Shown in pieces: positions 1-11,889 of a DNA stretch of 64,000 nt. Source of the stretch: Paramacrobiotus metropolitanus. Lineage: Eukaryota; Tardigrada; Eutardigrada; Parachela; Macrobiotidae. Numbering within the stretch: the first letter of the stretch is position 1; every line of letters starts with the position of its first letter. The notes under the pieces are model-generated. The model was not told the origin of the DNA and made no database searches. It saw only the letters and a list, made by a program, of their open reading frames with translations. A program made the position numbers and the translations under genes. The stretch spans positions 186,001 through 250,000 of the forward strand of contig NW_026570285.1 in assembly GCF_019649055.1 (NCBI RefSeq), read 5' to 3'.

Positions 1-2302
1 CGGGTAGCTAGACTTTCGCTGTTACGTTTCCAGTTTAGATGTCGGTCTAGGTAGATACCTAGATACTTTGCATTGTCCAATACGGGGATATTTTCACTGT
101 TTAACGTGTACACACTATCTGGCACTTTTATACGCTTTCTGGTGAATCTTACATGAGCGCTTTTCTTTGCATTGAAGTTTAGCTGGTGTTCAGCCGCATA
201 TCTAGAAACAATGTCTAAAGCTGATTGAAACACCTGCTCGTCTTGAGGAGACTCAACTTTTTTTAGAAGGCATACATCATCAGCGAAAACAAATAATTCA
301 CAGTCTTCTGGTAGATCCGGAATATCGTTCATGACACACAGATACATCTGAGGGCCTACCATCGACCCTTGTGGAACGCCGCTTGTTACTTCTCGAAGAG
401 AAGACAGTTTACCGTTTACATTCACTGCCTGAAAACGACCTTGCAAATAGTCACTCAAAAGTTCCACGAGAGCTTCGTTTAAGTTCAGTTCACGAAGTTT
501 GGTTATCACGGTGGAGTGGTCAACACGATCAAAAGCTTTACTGCAGTCTAGAAAACACAGTCAACATCTATACCACAGTCAATAAAGTTCATGACCTTTG
601 CACAAGGATTTGATTTAGCAGTTCGGGTGAATGTTTTTACGATAACCAAATTGGAAGCTGCGAATAAGATTGTTAGATGTTAGATGATTCGTTAATCTAC
701 CGTTAATTATTCGCTCGAAAACTTTAGATAACGGATGAAGACAGCTAACTGGCCTCCAGTTTTGGGTATCGTGAGATCACAGGACTGTTTTGGTACGGGG
801 GTAACATAAGAAATTTTCCAACTGTTCGGAAATCGTCGTTCAGATATGCAACAATTGAACAAAATTTTAAGGGGAACAATTATTGCCGAACCACAGGTTC
901 TAATGAGATGATTTGTCACAGTAAACGGTCCGCTACTTTTCGAAAGATCGACTGCTTTTAACGCTTCCCAGATGTCACATTCATTGACGAAATTTTCATT
1001 TGGTCCAGATTTCTTGCCCAACGCTGATGACAGACGGCAGTGTGACGGACACGGTAAAAGAGAGTCAAAATAGTGTGCGTTCAAAACTTCCGCTTTCTCT
1101 TCGTCGGTTATAGCAACTTTACCATCATGGTGCAGAATTGGCATGCCCTGTTTATCGACGCTTTTTCGTACATAAGACCAAAACTTTTTCGGGTCACTTC
1201 TGGAGGCTGTAGCAACATCCTGTAGTTGTCGATTCATAAACTTTCTCGTCATTAAATCACACTTCTTAGCATAGCTTTTCCAAGCTATTTTCAGTTTTTC
1301 CTTTCGCTCACCGACACCCGCCCTAACGTAACGCCTGTGTGCAGTATCTCTCGTTCTGATAGCTCGCTTTAGCGCAACAGGAAACGATATCGCGAATCGC
1401 TTCGGCTTTAGTTTTATTCTTTCAAAAAATGCCATAGCTTTGGTGACAATAACTTCCTCGATTTTGTCAGCCATTTCTGAAGAATTCATATTTTTTAATT
1501 CAATATTCCAGTTAGTTTGAAAAAGGTCATTTCGATAATTTGGGATATTTTCGGGCAGAAATTTCCACACAACTTTTTCTGGCTGCTTAAAAATGGATTT
1601 TGGAAGCAGAGCAACTATGGAGACGGCATGATGGTCATTTGTACTTGATGGCGGGCTTACCACATTTACAGCCTCAATATACCAGTTTGTTGGTACAATC
1701 GCTAAATCAAGAATGTTGCTATTTCTGGTAGGAATCGTAACAATCTGCTTGAAGTTACACTCTTTTAAAAGTTTCAGCAGACACTGACCGTGGAAAGTAG
1801 TTGACGTCAATTGCTGCCAATTAATTTTCGGGCAGTTAAAATCCCCGAGTAAGACAAACCGGCTTACATCGTTTTCGCAAAATTTTTCACTAATATGCTC
1901 CACAAACCGTGGTAACACTTCAGCAATCATATCAGGTGACCCATAAAATACGCCAACAATAATGTTGAATGTACTTATCTCAACCGCTACGAACTCAAAA
2001 TTGTCACTTTCAAGGTCGGTCCTTCTTTTCCCGCCTAATTTTTTGTTTGTTACCAGTGCTACACCACCACCAGATTTACCGAGTCGCACTCGACGGAAAA
2101 CTTCGAAAGATCGCCCATTCCGGAACAATTTATCCGGCAAACCTGCTCTGTCTTTTGTCTCCGTTAGTCCAATAATATCGTACCCAACACTAAAAGCTTT
2201 CACTTCCGCCGATTTTGAAGAAATACCGTTTATATTACACAACTTTATCAAAATTTTAGATTTCTGTTTTTTACTGCCACAGTTATTCATTTTAGATTTC
2301 AT
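1..2302 (-). pseudogene. LINE ORF2: endonuclease-reverse transcriptase, broken
   Basis: The first 531 codons (2302-707) are open. Endonuclease hallmarks are GLTETKD near residue 45, LLGDFNCPKINW near 150 and STNDHHAV near 221. The RT begins around residue 430 with ISYVTPVPK. Near position 760 the frame changes: the expected continuation NWRPVSCLHPLSKVFERI is in another frame and carries on toward FADDV near 280 and a YLGIYLDRHLNWKR-like stretch near position 30. At least one frameshift therefore separates endonuclease from RT core. The product would nick target DNA and copy the element RNA in the nucleus. It starts 6 bp after the ORF1 stop, as in bicistronic LINEs. Confidence 0.88.
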
Positions 2303-2307
2303 TTGTT

Positions 2308-3364
2308 TCAGTTTAAATTGTTCTTATTCGAGCCGGCTACAGGTTTTTGGAAATACTTCCAAAGCTTCACTGTAATATTAGTCGGCCAGATTTCAGAATT
2401 TAAAATCAAATCTTCGCAGTCCAGGAATGTACCGACGCGTGCAAATGTTGTTCGTCTTAAGTCACCTTCCGCCCTGTTTCTCACGTCAACAAATCTCACT
2501 TTTATGTTCTTGTTTTGCAAAAACGACTTCAACTGTTCCGCTGTATAATCCTTGGGTAAGCCACGTACACAATAATCTCTGTGTGGTACCGATTTTAAGG
2601 CCAGTGAACTCGTTATTGGGTCGTCGCTGTTATTATTGCCTGTACCGCGTACGTATTTCATTGTTGTTCGTTTATTCGTTAGTTCAGAAGACACTCTCAC
2701 CTGATTTTCCATGTTGACATTAGCGTTCCAAACTCACGTCCGCGGTGGGTCACATCACTTCTCACCTGATTTTCCATGTTGACATAGCGTTCCAAAACTC
2801 ACGTCCGCGGTGGGTCACATTCGCATATTGCGCTTTAGAAGAAGCCGGTTGCGCAGGAAATCTGGTGTATCCTGGTTCGTCGCCGCCATCTTGGATTTCA
2901 ACAACTTCAGGTTCCTCGGTCAAGGTTTCTTTCCAAGTGACTATTTCATTGACGGTATCCGACAGTTTCTTCTGTGATTCCTTCAAGCCACCAATGTCTT
3001 CTTCCAGTTCGCCATGTCCTGTTTCTGCTCGAGATCTACCTGCTGAATACGGCCTCTAAGGTCCTCGTCAGAATGAAGGAGTTCGGCATCACCACATGGC
3101 CTGGTCTCGCGTTCAGCTTGAAGTTCTTCTTTCAGCTTTCCGTTTTTTTTTTCCAAAACAGTAACTCGTTCCGAAAGCTTCCCGTGATTCATCGGCCAAT
3201 TTCCGAATTACGGGAATAATAAACGAAAAAACTTTATCGTTTCCAGCAGTAGGTTTGCACCCGGTTGATCCAATGTCGTCAAATTTTGCAAGCAATGCAG
3301 CAAGCGTGTCCGCTTTCGCTGGTGATTTCACTGGCGACTTTGGTGGAGATTTGGAAGATGCCAT
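2308..3364 (-). pseudogene. LINE ORF1: coiled coil plus RRM-like RNA-binding protein, broken
   Basis: Three frames on the minus strand make up this ORF. 3364-3113 begins MASSKSPPKSPVKSPAK, a basic Ser/Pro/Lys-rich head. 3192-2983 holds a heptad-rich stretch (GKLSERVTVLEKKNGKLKEE). 2986-2762 is acidic, and 2712-2308 has an RRM-like segment (DYCVRGLPKDYTAEQLKSF and VRFVDVRNRAEGDLRRTTFA). Basic head, coiled coil and RRM match ORF1 nucleic-acid chaperones of several LINE clades, which coat the element RNA. The reading frame is broken near 3170, near 2985 and at the tandem duplication at 2696-2825. Function is inferred from layout. Confidence 0.72.
2696..2825. repeat. 65-bp tandem duplication inside LINE ORF1
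   Basis: Two adjacent copies, starting at 2696 and 2761, both open with CTCACCTGATTTTCCATGTT and end near GGTGGGTCACAT. They differ by a few single-base indels. The duplication is not a multiple of three and disrupts ORF1. The low divergence suggests it arose in or shortly before this copy. Confidence 0.9.
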
Positions 3365-4220
3365 AATTAGAACTTCATAATCAGTATGAATGTCGTATTA
3401 GTGTGTGCGGTTGAAAAACGAAAAAATCAGGGTGTGTGTTTATTTGGTTATTTGGTTATTTGGTTGAGCAAGCTTCTAGGTAACATCAACCTCAGCGGAA
3501 GTAATGCGCTTGTGTTACCATCCCTATTGTTTTAAATTTGCTTTGTTTGGCTTTGCTACTTGTTGTTTTATGCATGGCAGCTGTCTTAGTTTTCTTTTGG
3601 GCTGTTTATTGGTGTGAGACTATAAGAATTTCTAATTTTTTCGTATGATGGAAGATGTTTAATTAAAGCCCAGCCAGGTTCAAATCCCATGCTAGACTGT
3701 CATCCCAGCCGGAAATGGGCGACCTGTCTGATGTGAATTAAAATAAATTAAATTAAGTTACGCAGTATACGTGAAACCGCCGACAGAGAACCGTCTCTCA
3801 TTTTTTAGAATTTTCTTAAATTTTTCTTTTTTTCGTTGCACGAAAACCCAAATGGCAAATTTACTGCTTGGATAGACCGTTGCACGACACAAAATTTTCT
3901 TAAAATGTCACCACAAATATTAAGGCTTTCGAACGAAATTCGATGTCTTATCGGTCATTATTACGGAAATTCGCTTACAAATTGCATTAAATAGGCATTC
4001 GTTCGGCGTGATGAGATAAGTAATACAAATATGAAAGTTGATAAATTCCCATGAAAGTTACAGTACTACGTTACTGAGCATGACAGGCACACGTGTGCAA
4101 ATCGTGGTCTGGTCTGAAAAGCCGGAAATAAAAAAATGCTAATAACAAGAACTGTGGATTCGCAGAGAACTCATCTCACAAATATCAAGAGCTTACTATT
4201 ATTAGAATTCCGTTACAAAT
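3365..4220. other. Intergenic; possible SINE-like tail at 3660-3757
   Basis: No coding region is visible. 3430-3475 has three copies of TATTTGGT. At 3677-3687 the sequence GGTTCAAATCC matches the RNA polymerase III B-box consensus, and 3737-3757 is an A/T-rich tail (ATTAAAATAAATTAAATTAA). This could be the 3' end of a tRNA-derived SINE, but no A box or cloverleaf is visible upstream. The rest is featureless. Confidence 0.3.
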
Positions 4221-6086
4221 TCAGAACGCAAACACAGCAAAAGGCAATACATCCGAAGGCAACAAAGTAGGAAACTTCGCAACACCTGCCGCGCCTCCCT
4301 GTAGGAACTGCTGATACTCACGCATGACAGTGCCGGTAATGTCCTCAAAGGTGAAATCCGATTCGGGGAAAAAATCCATATAACAGGTGCTGTGAGGTAT
4401 ATGGGGATTGCATGACTCTGGAATGTAGAAGAAATATTCTACCGGTTCCTCGACGTCGTCCTCGTAGCCATACGCTTGTATGGATATAGCCACGTTCACC
4501 GGGTCTGGATTGGTGAGTTTATGTCTGGTAGATGGACTCTGTTAGCCAAGTATAATTGCCGGCATACAGCCGTTCAGGGCCGTGAATTCTGACTGCCCAT
4601 TCACTGATATTAGGCATGATTGGATTAAACCATTCTGAGTCGATTTTACCGTGAAGTACCTATAAAAGAAAAAACTAGCTGGAAAACACAATGGTAAATA
4701 ACTTGTAAGATTAATTCAAGCTTCTTTAATATAGAGCATTTTTAGAATGCTATTAGCTCTAACTGTATCATTGAATGCGGTTATGTTTTAAAGCAGAATA
4801 TATTAACTAACTGGCATTATGTGGTAACGATTAATTTCTTACTACCAGTGTACCGCTGATGCGAGTAAAAGTACTAAAAGCAAGTGCGGGACGAAATCTG
4901 CTATGAGAGTAATAACGTAAAATTAGTGTAGCTAATGTAGTATATTACTGCAGCCATAAACATAAACCAACCTTGATGATCCTGATGTCTCTCCATGATT
5001 GTGGATAGGACTACTTTGCCCCGGCAGCCAAATTCCAGTACCATTTCCTGGCCGGTGCTGTACGTCGTTCCTGCATATCCGCCCGCAAATAACCGGGAAA
5101 ATGGCCAGCTAGCACTTTCTGCTGTCTGACATTAAAGAGAAACTTCCCTTCCGTCGTGACCGAGTACTGTATGGCCTTGATCTCCGTATCATTGAGCTCG
5201 AAATTCTGCACTTGTTCAAAGAGACCTCTTGCCGCCCACGGTAGGCGCGCTACCGGCAGATAGAAGTGCTCATCGTGCAGCTGATCGGTTGGCGCCCGCG
5301 CAACTGTGGCGGGATGAGGAAGGTGATGGATCCAGAATGATGGGGTCCATTGTGACACGGGGTTGAGTATCTTTGTACAGGTTGACACTACTATCTAATC
5401 GGATAGTGGTTAACTGGCTGATAAAGGATCTTCCTTATAGTCCACGTAATTTGGGGAGAACTGCATAATGGTATTGAATGCATCAGATCCCCAGATCCGA
5501 GCTTGATGAAAGCCGGTTTTCTAGCGGAAAACGACAGCCAAATGCGCAGCCAGGGATTTTTTGACATGCTTAAGCTGCTGGTTGCATTATGCACGAGGGA
5601 ATTTGTGAAGTTGGGATGCGTAAAATTTGCCCAGTAGTCGTGAGTCGTAGTTATAATTATCTGATACCTGTTCAGTGCGATGATGTAAGTGTGTTTAGGC
5701 GGTACGATGGTAAACTCCACGGTGCCCCGACCTGCAAACAATCTTGGTATAATCAATCGTTTGCAAAATCGCAGCTGCCTTAACCGTCTATGCATTATCT
5801 TTACCATTACTTGTTGTTAATTGTTACTGTGCATTTAAGGACACATTTACCTCGATATCGCAGCGTTGCGTTTCTGTCTGCTGAATCCGCGACATTCTTA
5901 ATAAGTTCTATGCCCACAAAGGTCAGCAGCGCCACTACCTGAAGAAAAGAGTTGGACGATGATAAAGACCAAGAAGGATGAAGAGAAGACTTCCATGACG
6001 GACATTAGTATTTCTCCTACAAATAACACATCCACATTCTGGTGCTGGAATACTGGTGCAACCGAAATAAACAGTTTGCTCGTCAT
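4221..6086 (-). pseudogene. Unidentified, decayed multi-exon gene, probable secreted protein
   Basis: Several minus-strand stretches look like exons of one gene, read from high to low coordinates. Near 6030-5930 is a hydrophobic, signal-peptide-like segment (MEVFSSSFLVFIIVQLFSS). Near 5850 ADRNATLRYRG precedes a GTAAAT donor. Near 5730 GRGTVEFTIVPPKHTYIIAL follows a TTTGCAG acceptor. 5388-5011 reads WTPSFWIHHLP ... HDEHFYLPVARLPWAARG. Near 4660 VLHGKIDSEWFNPIMPN follows a TTATAG acceptor, and 4499-4221 ends in a stop. N-glycosylation sequons (NAT, NFT, NYT) suggest an extracellular protein. In-frame stops near 5010 and near 4535 interrupt it. I do not recognise the family. Confidence 0.4.
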
Positions 6087-8830
6087 GTTCCCTGCTTTAT
6101 ATTTCCATATGTTGGGCTACATATAACGAGATAAGATTATCATGTTTGACTATGATGTCACCTTTCATGCTTTGCTGAATGAGTTGCAAGAAATCTCAAT
6201 GGCCTTGGCGGTCGAGCAAGCTGTGTGAACAGATAAAAGCCTCACCTCTCGAATCTGAGAGGTACGTTCGTCTGATTTTTATTCAGCATGGATTAAACGT
6301 TAACGTTATCTACGGCTCAGTCCGAAACCCTTCACGCGTGTTCTGTCTTAACTGAAGTCCATAACGCTACCAAAGTATGGCCACAAAATTTATTAACTGA
6401 ACTGTATAATCGTAATTCGTTTTATTGGCTACCATAAACAAGCCATGTAGCGATAAGAAACCTGACAGAAAACTGAAATTATTTTAGAGCAAGATTTAGG
6501 CAGGGCCAAATTAGCATGCACTGCCAGCTTCCATTGATTATCAAATTTTCTGTTACTATACGTAAGTTTTGCTAGGGTAAAATTCATACCACCCTAAAAC
6601 GAACATTTCCGTGTTTGCTTGCTAAGTTTTTTTGAAATACGTAATTTCTGCAACAATAACAACACCGCATTAGCAGTCCAAAAATAAACAATCCATTTGA
6701 CTTTCAATGCGCCGGGTGATTCAGGCCTCAAAATGTTTGTGTAACGCACTTTACCTAATCATTTGTGCTAACGTTTGTACATAGTATGAGTACAAATGCA
6801 ATCCATTCAGAATGAAATTAATGTAAATTTAACTCCGCAACCGTTTCTCAACGGCGCAGACTTTTGCTGGGACAACGCACAGAAATCTCGTTGTGCTTAT
6901 CAGGTTCTCACGTTTTCGCTGATTATACTCGTTCTTTCTGCAAACGCGAATTACTTGTATACACAACTTCGCTGCAGTACAAAGTTGGCCCGATCTAAGC
7001 TTGTACTCTGTACATGTACACTGAAGAAAATGTAAACATCTATTCTTTGCACAAACTTTGAATAGGATAATGTTATAGGTATTAGAATTTGCATCGGTTG
7101 TTTATCGGTTATTTAGTCTCAGAGACTGGCATCGGTCTCTATCTGAAGCTGGAATTCTAGCGAACATTGCATTACTGAAATACGAGTATTCGCATACAAG
7201 TATCGTATTCACATTATTAATTTGTATTACAGAATGCATAGATATAAAATTACATATCTACTTATGTATATTACGATATTAAAGGACTGGCTCTTACCAT
7301 GGTTAGTCGCTAGCGCACATCTCGCCGAAATTCCGAATGTAACGCTGAATACTAAGCCCACCAACGATTGTCTTAACCGCCAACCGTTTTGTTTATTTAT
7401 GAACTAAACAAAACACTGGTTACGTTCTATGATTCAGCACGTCTGGAAACTGTATCATGCATTTTTGTCGTAAAAGATTTGTGCTGAGACCGCCGAACAG
7501 ATTCCGATGCTGGTAAAACACCACGCTCAAACATCTAAGATGACCCTAAAAATTGTCCAGGTGCGGTTGCGTAGCATTTATTATAATACCCACAAAATTA
7601 ATATCTGTTGCCATTGTTACTGAAAAATTATTCCACCGAGATGAGCAAATGCTAATGAACTTTCAGCCTCGAACTGATCACAGAGGACACCCTAAATACG
7701 GCTGTTTGTGGAAATCTTAGCGAGCGATGGCGGCCAGATGAAGTCCTGGTTGAGAACATTCCGAAAACTGGCACTATTGAGAAAACTAAGAAATGCGAGA
7801 AAATTTGACATGTATAAGTGGCGATGCTTGCATGGTATGATCCAGTGGGAAAACTCCAAGTTAAAATATTTGCACATGCGGTACGGCGAGTTCAATAGGA
7901 CTTCATGTGCTTAGTAATTGTTGAGGTTAGCGGGGTTCCGGTCCGCAACGAAGTAAACATGGTGAGATTGCCAGCGTGGCGCTGAGGATCCAAGCTGGGA
8001 AGAAATCGTAGCCAAGATGCGAAGCCGAGATTTTACTTGCAATCTTTCGTAAAAAAGCAACTTGTGCAAAATATTAGTTCAACTGTAGGAAAGGGAACGA
8101 TGACCCGTACTGGCTGCTGACAACTGGGATCTGCGGAACGCCATAGCTGATAGCTTCCGGTGTGCTTCACGTATACCCGGAACCAGTTCTTCCGCAATCA
8201 TACGACATTTAAAAACGCACCAAACATGCCAACTGACCCACAAAGTCTCTGAATATATCTGCTACCGGCGTGATGAAATACGTATAGATGCATAACTTGC
8301 TGCGAAACTACAAACATTTTTTTATGCCGGGTGCAGTGTTCATTTCGATTTCACATCCATATACTGTATAATGCGCTGCAGAATGTTCTTGTTTATAAAA
8401 CATGCGACGGCGCTTTTGTCACGGTGTCGTCAAAATATTAGCAGCCCCGCATATGTAGAAAATGTGCACTTCTAAAAAGCCAACGCAAAGTAATTTAACA
8501 GAAGCTTATGATAATATTTACTGTGGTGTTTTCGATTGTACAATATTCCAAGAATACCCACGTTACACTTTTTAAATTTAATGCAGATATAGTGAAACGG
8601 AAACTTTGCAAACCATTGAAACCCGTTCTTTAAAAAGAAATAATCCAGTACGAACACCCAACAAAGCAACTCAAAGTTTTCGTGCATTTGTCAGCCATTT
8701 ATTTACAAAAACTAAATGCGCTACAAATCGGTAGGACACAAACGGCACATTACAAATTTGTCCACACACTCATCCATTACGCTTAAGTCCAGTATACAGA
8801 TATAATGCCTTGGTGAACTATGTACAATCG
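6087..8830. other. Intergenic, no gene recognised
   Basis: Only short open frames (under 80 codons) occur on either strand and none shows a known motif, a splice pattern or a conserved copy elsewhere in the window. Base composition is AT-rich. I see no inverted repeats or tandem arrays here. Confidence 0.5.
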
Positions 8831-10605
8831 CTAAAAGTACTTTGCAGTGAAAACCAAAAAAAATTTGGCAACGCAACATTCTTTACGTAAAACGATTTTC
8901 CTTCCAACTGGCAACCTGACAATTGGGTTATTCACCCCATTCCCTCGGCCATTCGTCCACACGGAAGCTCTCACCAGGCTTGGATCGAAAGCGAAAGTAC
9001 GCTTTTTCTTCATCCGAAGAATCAAAACTTTTCCGTAAACATCATCAAATTCTGTCCCAGTGTATGGCGGCGGCATGCTGTGCTTAAGCTGCAGACCGAA
9101 CGTACGCTGTTCGTACTCTCCGCCGACTATCTCCTCCGCCAGCTCCTTGGAACTCGACACTTCCGTAACAGTCCACGTATCTGCGGCGTCATCGTACACC
9201 TCCAAACTCATTACAGCTAAGGCCTTCCCGTTTTCATCATTTGGTGTCGTCGTTCCACCGTAAACGCACGACTGACCGTTCTGAATGAAGGCGCAGTGAT
9301 GGCAGCGGACCACGTTCAGATCAGCAATCCGTTCCGGTTGCGAGTGCGGCGTCTGCAGCGACACGCGGTAACATACCGCAAGTGCCTTATCGGCGCCTTG
9401 CAAACGACCTGGATTTTCCTCGTTGGCGATGCCGCCCAGAATGTACACGTGCCCTTTGAAAACCATCGTCTCACCCCACAGACTGAATTTCTTTTCGTCG
9501 CTCCATTCAGCATGCTTGGTCCACGTCCTCTCTCGAATCTTGTAGATTTCAATCAAGCTTCGCTGAAAGCCGTCATGTTTGGTTTCAAAGTAGCCCACCG
9601 AAGCAAAGATGAGAGTGCCGTTCGGAGAGTTCGCGGAGAGAGTACAGATACTGTACGCCTCCAGGTTGCTCTATCGATACAGTACAATGAACGTTACATG
9701 CTTACCGGTGATACTGGAAAAGGGCAGCGACAACATCCGCGTATTTCCCTGATGGTGCTGCAAACGGTTCCTCCACCCGTCCACCGTATAGTATGGCATC
9801 TGCGATACGCGACTCATCTGGCCGGTTTCAAGCTTACGCCCGAACAACTGGCCGTCCCCACAGCAGTACACCGTTTTCAAGGCGATAATCATGCAGTCAC
9901 ACCAGGCAAAGGGTGTCCGCGAGGCAATCAACGTACGGCAATGGCCGGTGATACAGTCCACGGCGGCCATCCTTTCTTTAAAGCTTGTCTTGTATAAAGT
10001 AATGATCAGCTTGCTTCCTGTTCCAACGGCATGACTCCATCCATCAATGCGCTCTTCACGTGCTATTAATGTTTCCAGGACTGGTGAATCCAGCTTGGTC
10101 AGCTCGTTGCGCGTGAAGTCGTACCGCTGGAGTTGACGAGGATGCCCCTCTCGCAGATGGCAGAAGACCAGGTCGGTTGGAGCAGCACGTTTCAGCATGT
10201 ATGCACTGCCCAGGTAGCCGCGCTGACGACTCTCCATGATCTGCATCAAGACATCTCGCATACGCCCTGTGACGGTGATCACCAGTGACTGGAGATCCAA
10301 ATGATCCCACACGATACATTTCTCCAGCAAAAGATGCAAGTGCTCCGATCGTGCGGCTCGTGGACACACCACTGCATCACCGCCTAAAATGGACAGAATA
10401 ACAGTGTTGATGGTAATTCATACATTCATCATGCAACTTAACAGTTGATGCTACTGCAGACACTCATCATGGAAGTTAACCCAATGTTGAAAATCTATTT
10501 TGGCGCAGGGAACCAGTTTAAGCTTACAGTCTTACTGAAACTCTTTAAGAACGTTCTAAGCTTTAAAAAAATCATTCTGATGGTTAAACTGAAGGTACAG
10601 TACGA

Positions 10606-11088
10606 GGCAAGCGGCAACTCTTTCCCATCGCTTTAATAAATTACCTCACTTTCCCTGCTGCATTTTACCCGTATGCAGGCGCTCACGTGATACTTGATTT
10701 CAGCCGTTTCACGTCTAAACCGGTTTGCAGCTATAGTTGATTGCGCAACTGATAACGAGTACAGAGAAGAGGGCGGCAGGTGAGATTTTATCGCCGGCTC
10801 AGTAAGCTCTCATTACAATGGATACGACAGCATGCACTCACTGACTACGGTATTCCGTTCATGATCGGATACAGGAAATTTAAAATTTATTATGCCGTAT
10901 CCATTAATGAGAGTACTGATCCGATGTAATAACACTGCCGCCCTCTCTGCTCGTTATCAGTTGCGCAATCAACTATAGCTGCAAACCGGTTTAGACGTGA
11001 AACGGCTGAAATCAAGTATCACGAGCTGCATACGGGTAAAATGCAGAAAAATGAATTTATTAAAGCGATGAAATTGCCGCTACTGTTT
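10606..11088. repeat. Foldback (long inverted repeat) element, MITE-like
   Basis: Two long inverted arms, about 10606-10845 and 10890-11088, can be paired along most of their length. Each contains CAGCTATAGTTGATTGCGCA on opposite strands. The arms differ by several indels. No transposase is present. It lies in the first intron of BTB-kelch copy A and probably inserted as a non-autonomous DNA element. Target-site duplications are not clear. Confidence 0.85.
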
Positions 11089-11614
11089 CTGTGGCTGACT
11101 AGAGGAATATTATTGTACGTTCGTCTGCGCCGTTGTACGTACGACTCACTTTTTCAATATGGGAAAATTACTATTTCAAGATTTCATTCTGTGTAAGCAA
11201 AACATTTCCATTGCGAAGTTATTTTAAAAACCGTAAACCACAGAACGACAGATTGTGCTGACCTCATAAAGCGTGGCCTCCGAATCTGGATGCAATCAGC
11301 AGATCCATAACTTCGTCCACACTGCACCACAGGAACTCGTCTGACTTATCCGTGCCGAATAATTTCTTGACAATCTCCCTAGCCAACCGGGTTTCCAGCT
11401 CGATCAGTCGGTGTTTGCGGGCCACACGCCACAGACGAAATTCGTTCTCCCGTCGCTTCGCCAAACGTAGCAGGAAACCCATAGCTTTCTCTGCATCTTG
11501 CTCCATCTGAAGATACTTCGCCGCATTATGATACTGGATAGTGTCCTTGGTGTTCCACGTTGGCATTCCGTTCGGTTCAGACAAACTGCGAACCAGGCTA
11601 ATCATCGTTTCCAG

Positions 11615-11643
11615 ATCGACGTTCTCTGCCGGAGAACGTCGAT
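11615..11643. repeat. 12-bp perfect hairpin inside the BTB exon
   Basis: ATCGACGTTCTC, five bases (TGCCG), then GAGAACGTCGAT. The paralogous exon at 24.5 kb lacks the left arm and has only a GAGAACGTCGAC-type sequence. The hairpin looks like a templated insertion copied in inverse orientation from adjacent sequence. It adds residues in the loop between LHR and ENVD. Confidence 0.85.
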
Positions 11644-11889
11644 GCAGTGCGATGGAACTCGAATGGCCTTCCTGGAAAGATCCCCCGAGCATGGCAGCAA
11701 AGAACGGCGATCCTCTAATCAATGCCCCGCGGTTATTACGATATCTCCGATAATCACGTCCATTTCTTCTGGATTCGCTCCATTCTGCAACAAGTACTTG
11801 CCGTGCTCCGAAGGATACGTGGCCATGGTGACACCGATCGAACCGGACTTGCCAATAATCTAACTGTAGAACTACTAAAATAATCAATT

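Larger units (their letters stand above)
1..3364 (-). mobile_element. Non-LTR retrotransposon (LINE), truncated by window edge
   Basis: Minus-strand LINE with two reading frames: ORF1 at 3364-2308 and ORF2 from 2302 down past position 1. ORF2 carries an apurinic-type endonuclease followed by a reverse transcriptase, the layout of the Jockey/CR1/L2-type LINEs. ORF1 has a coiled coil followed by an RRM-like region. The RT catalytic box FADDV lies near 278-289 and the upstream GVPQGSMVGPQ-type box near 340-385. The 3' end (thumb, 3' UTR, tail) is outside the window. Frame breaks in both ORFs show this copy is dead. The clade within the APE LINEs is not resolved. Confidence 0.9.
8928..11826 (-). 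pseudogene. BTB-kelch protein gene, copy A, decayed
   Basis: Exon 1 (11826 to about 11271) encodes a BTB domain (RGSPFFAAMLGGSFQEGH) and the start of a BACK-like region. Exon 2 (10383-9706) and exon 3 (about 9650-8928) encode kelch-type blades such as GGIANEENPGR and CVYGGTTT. Such proteins usually serve as Cullin-3 adaptors. Compared with copy B at 21805-24736, exon 1 has a small deletion before the BTB core (near 11735), a palindrome-forming insertion at 11615-11643 and a deletion of about 10 nt near 11290. Exon 2 lacks 1 nt near 10350, and exon 3 is out of frame from about 9028, so the ancestral end EWPREWGE is in another frame. A foldback element occupies the first intron. These make it a pseudogene. 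Confidence 0.82.

Noticed and set aside
9296-9997. 233-codon plus-strand open frame
   Set aside because: Antisense of the kelch exons of copy A. The minus strand carries the conserved family motifs.
11498-11863. 121-codon open frame opposite the BTB exon
   Set aside because: Antisense shadow of the BTB coding sequence.
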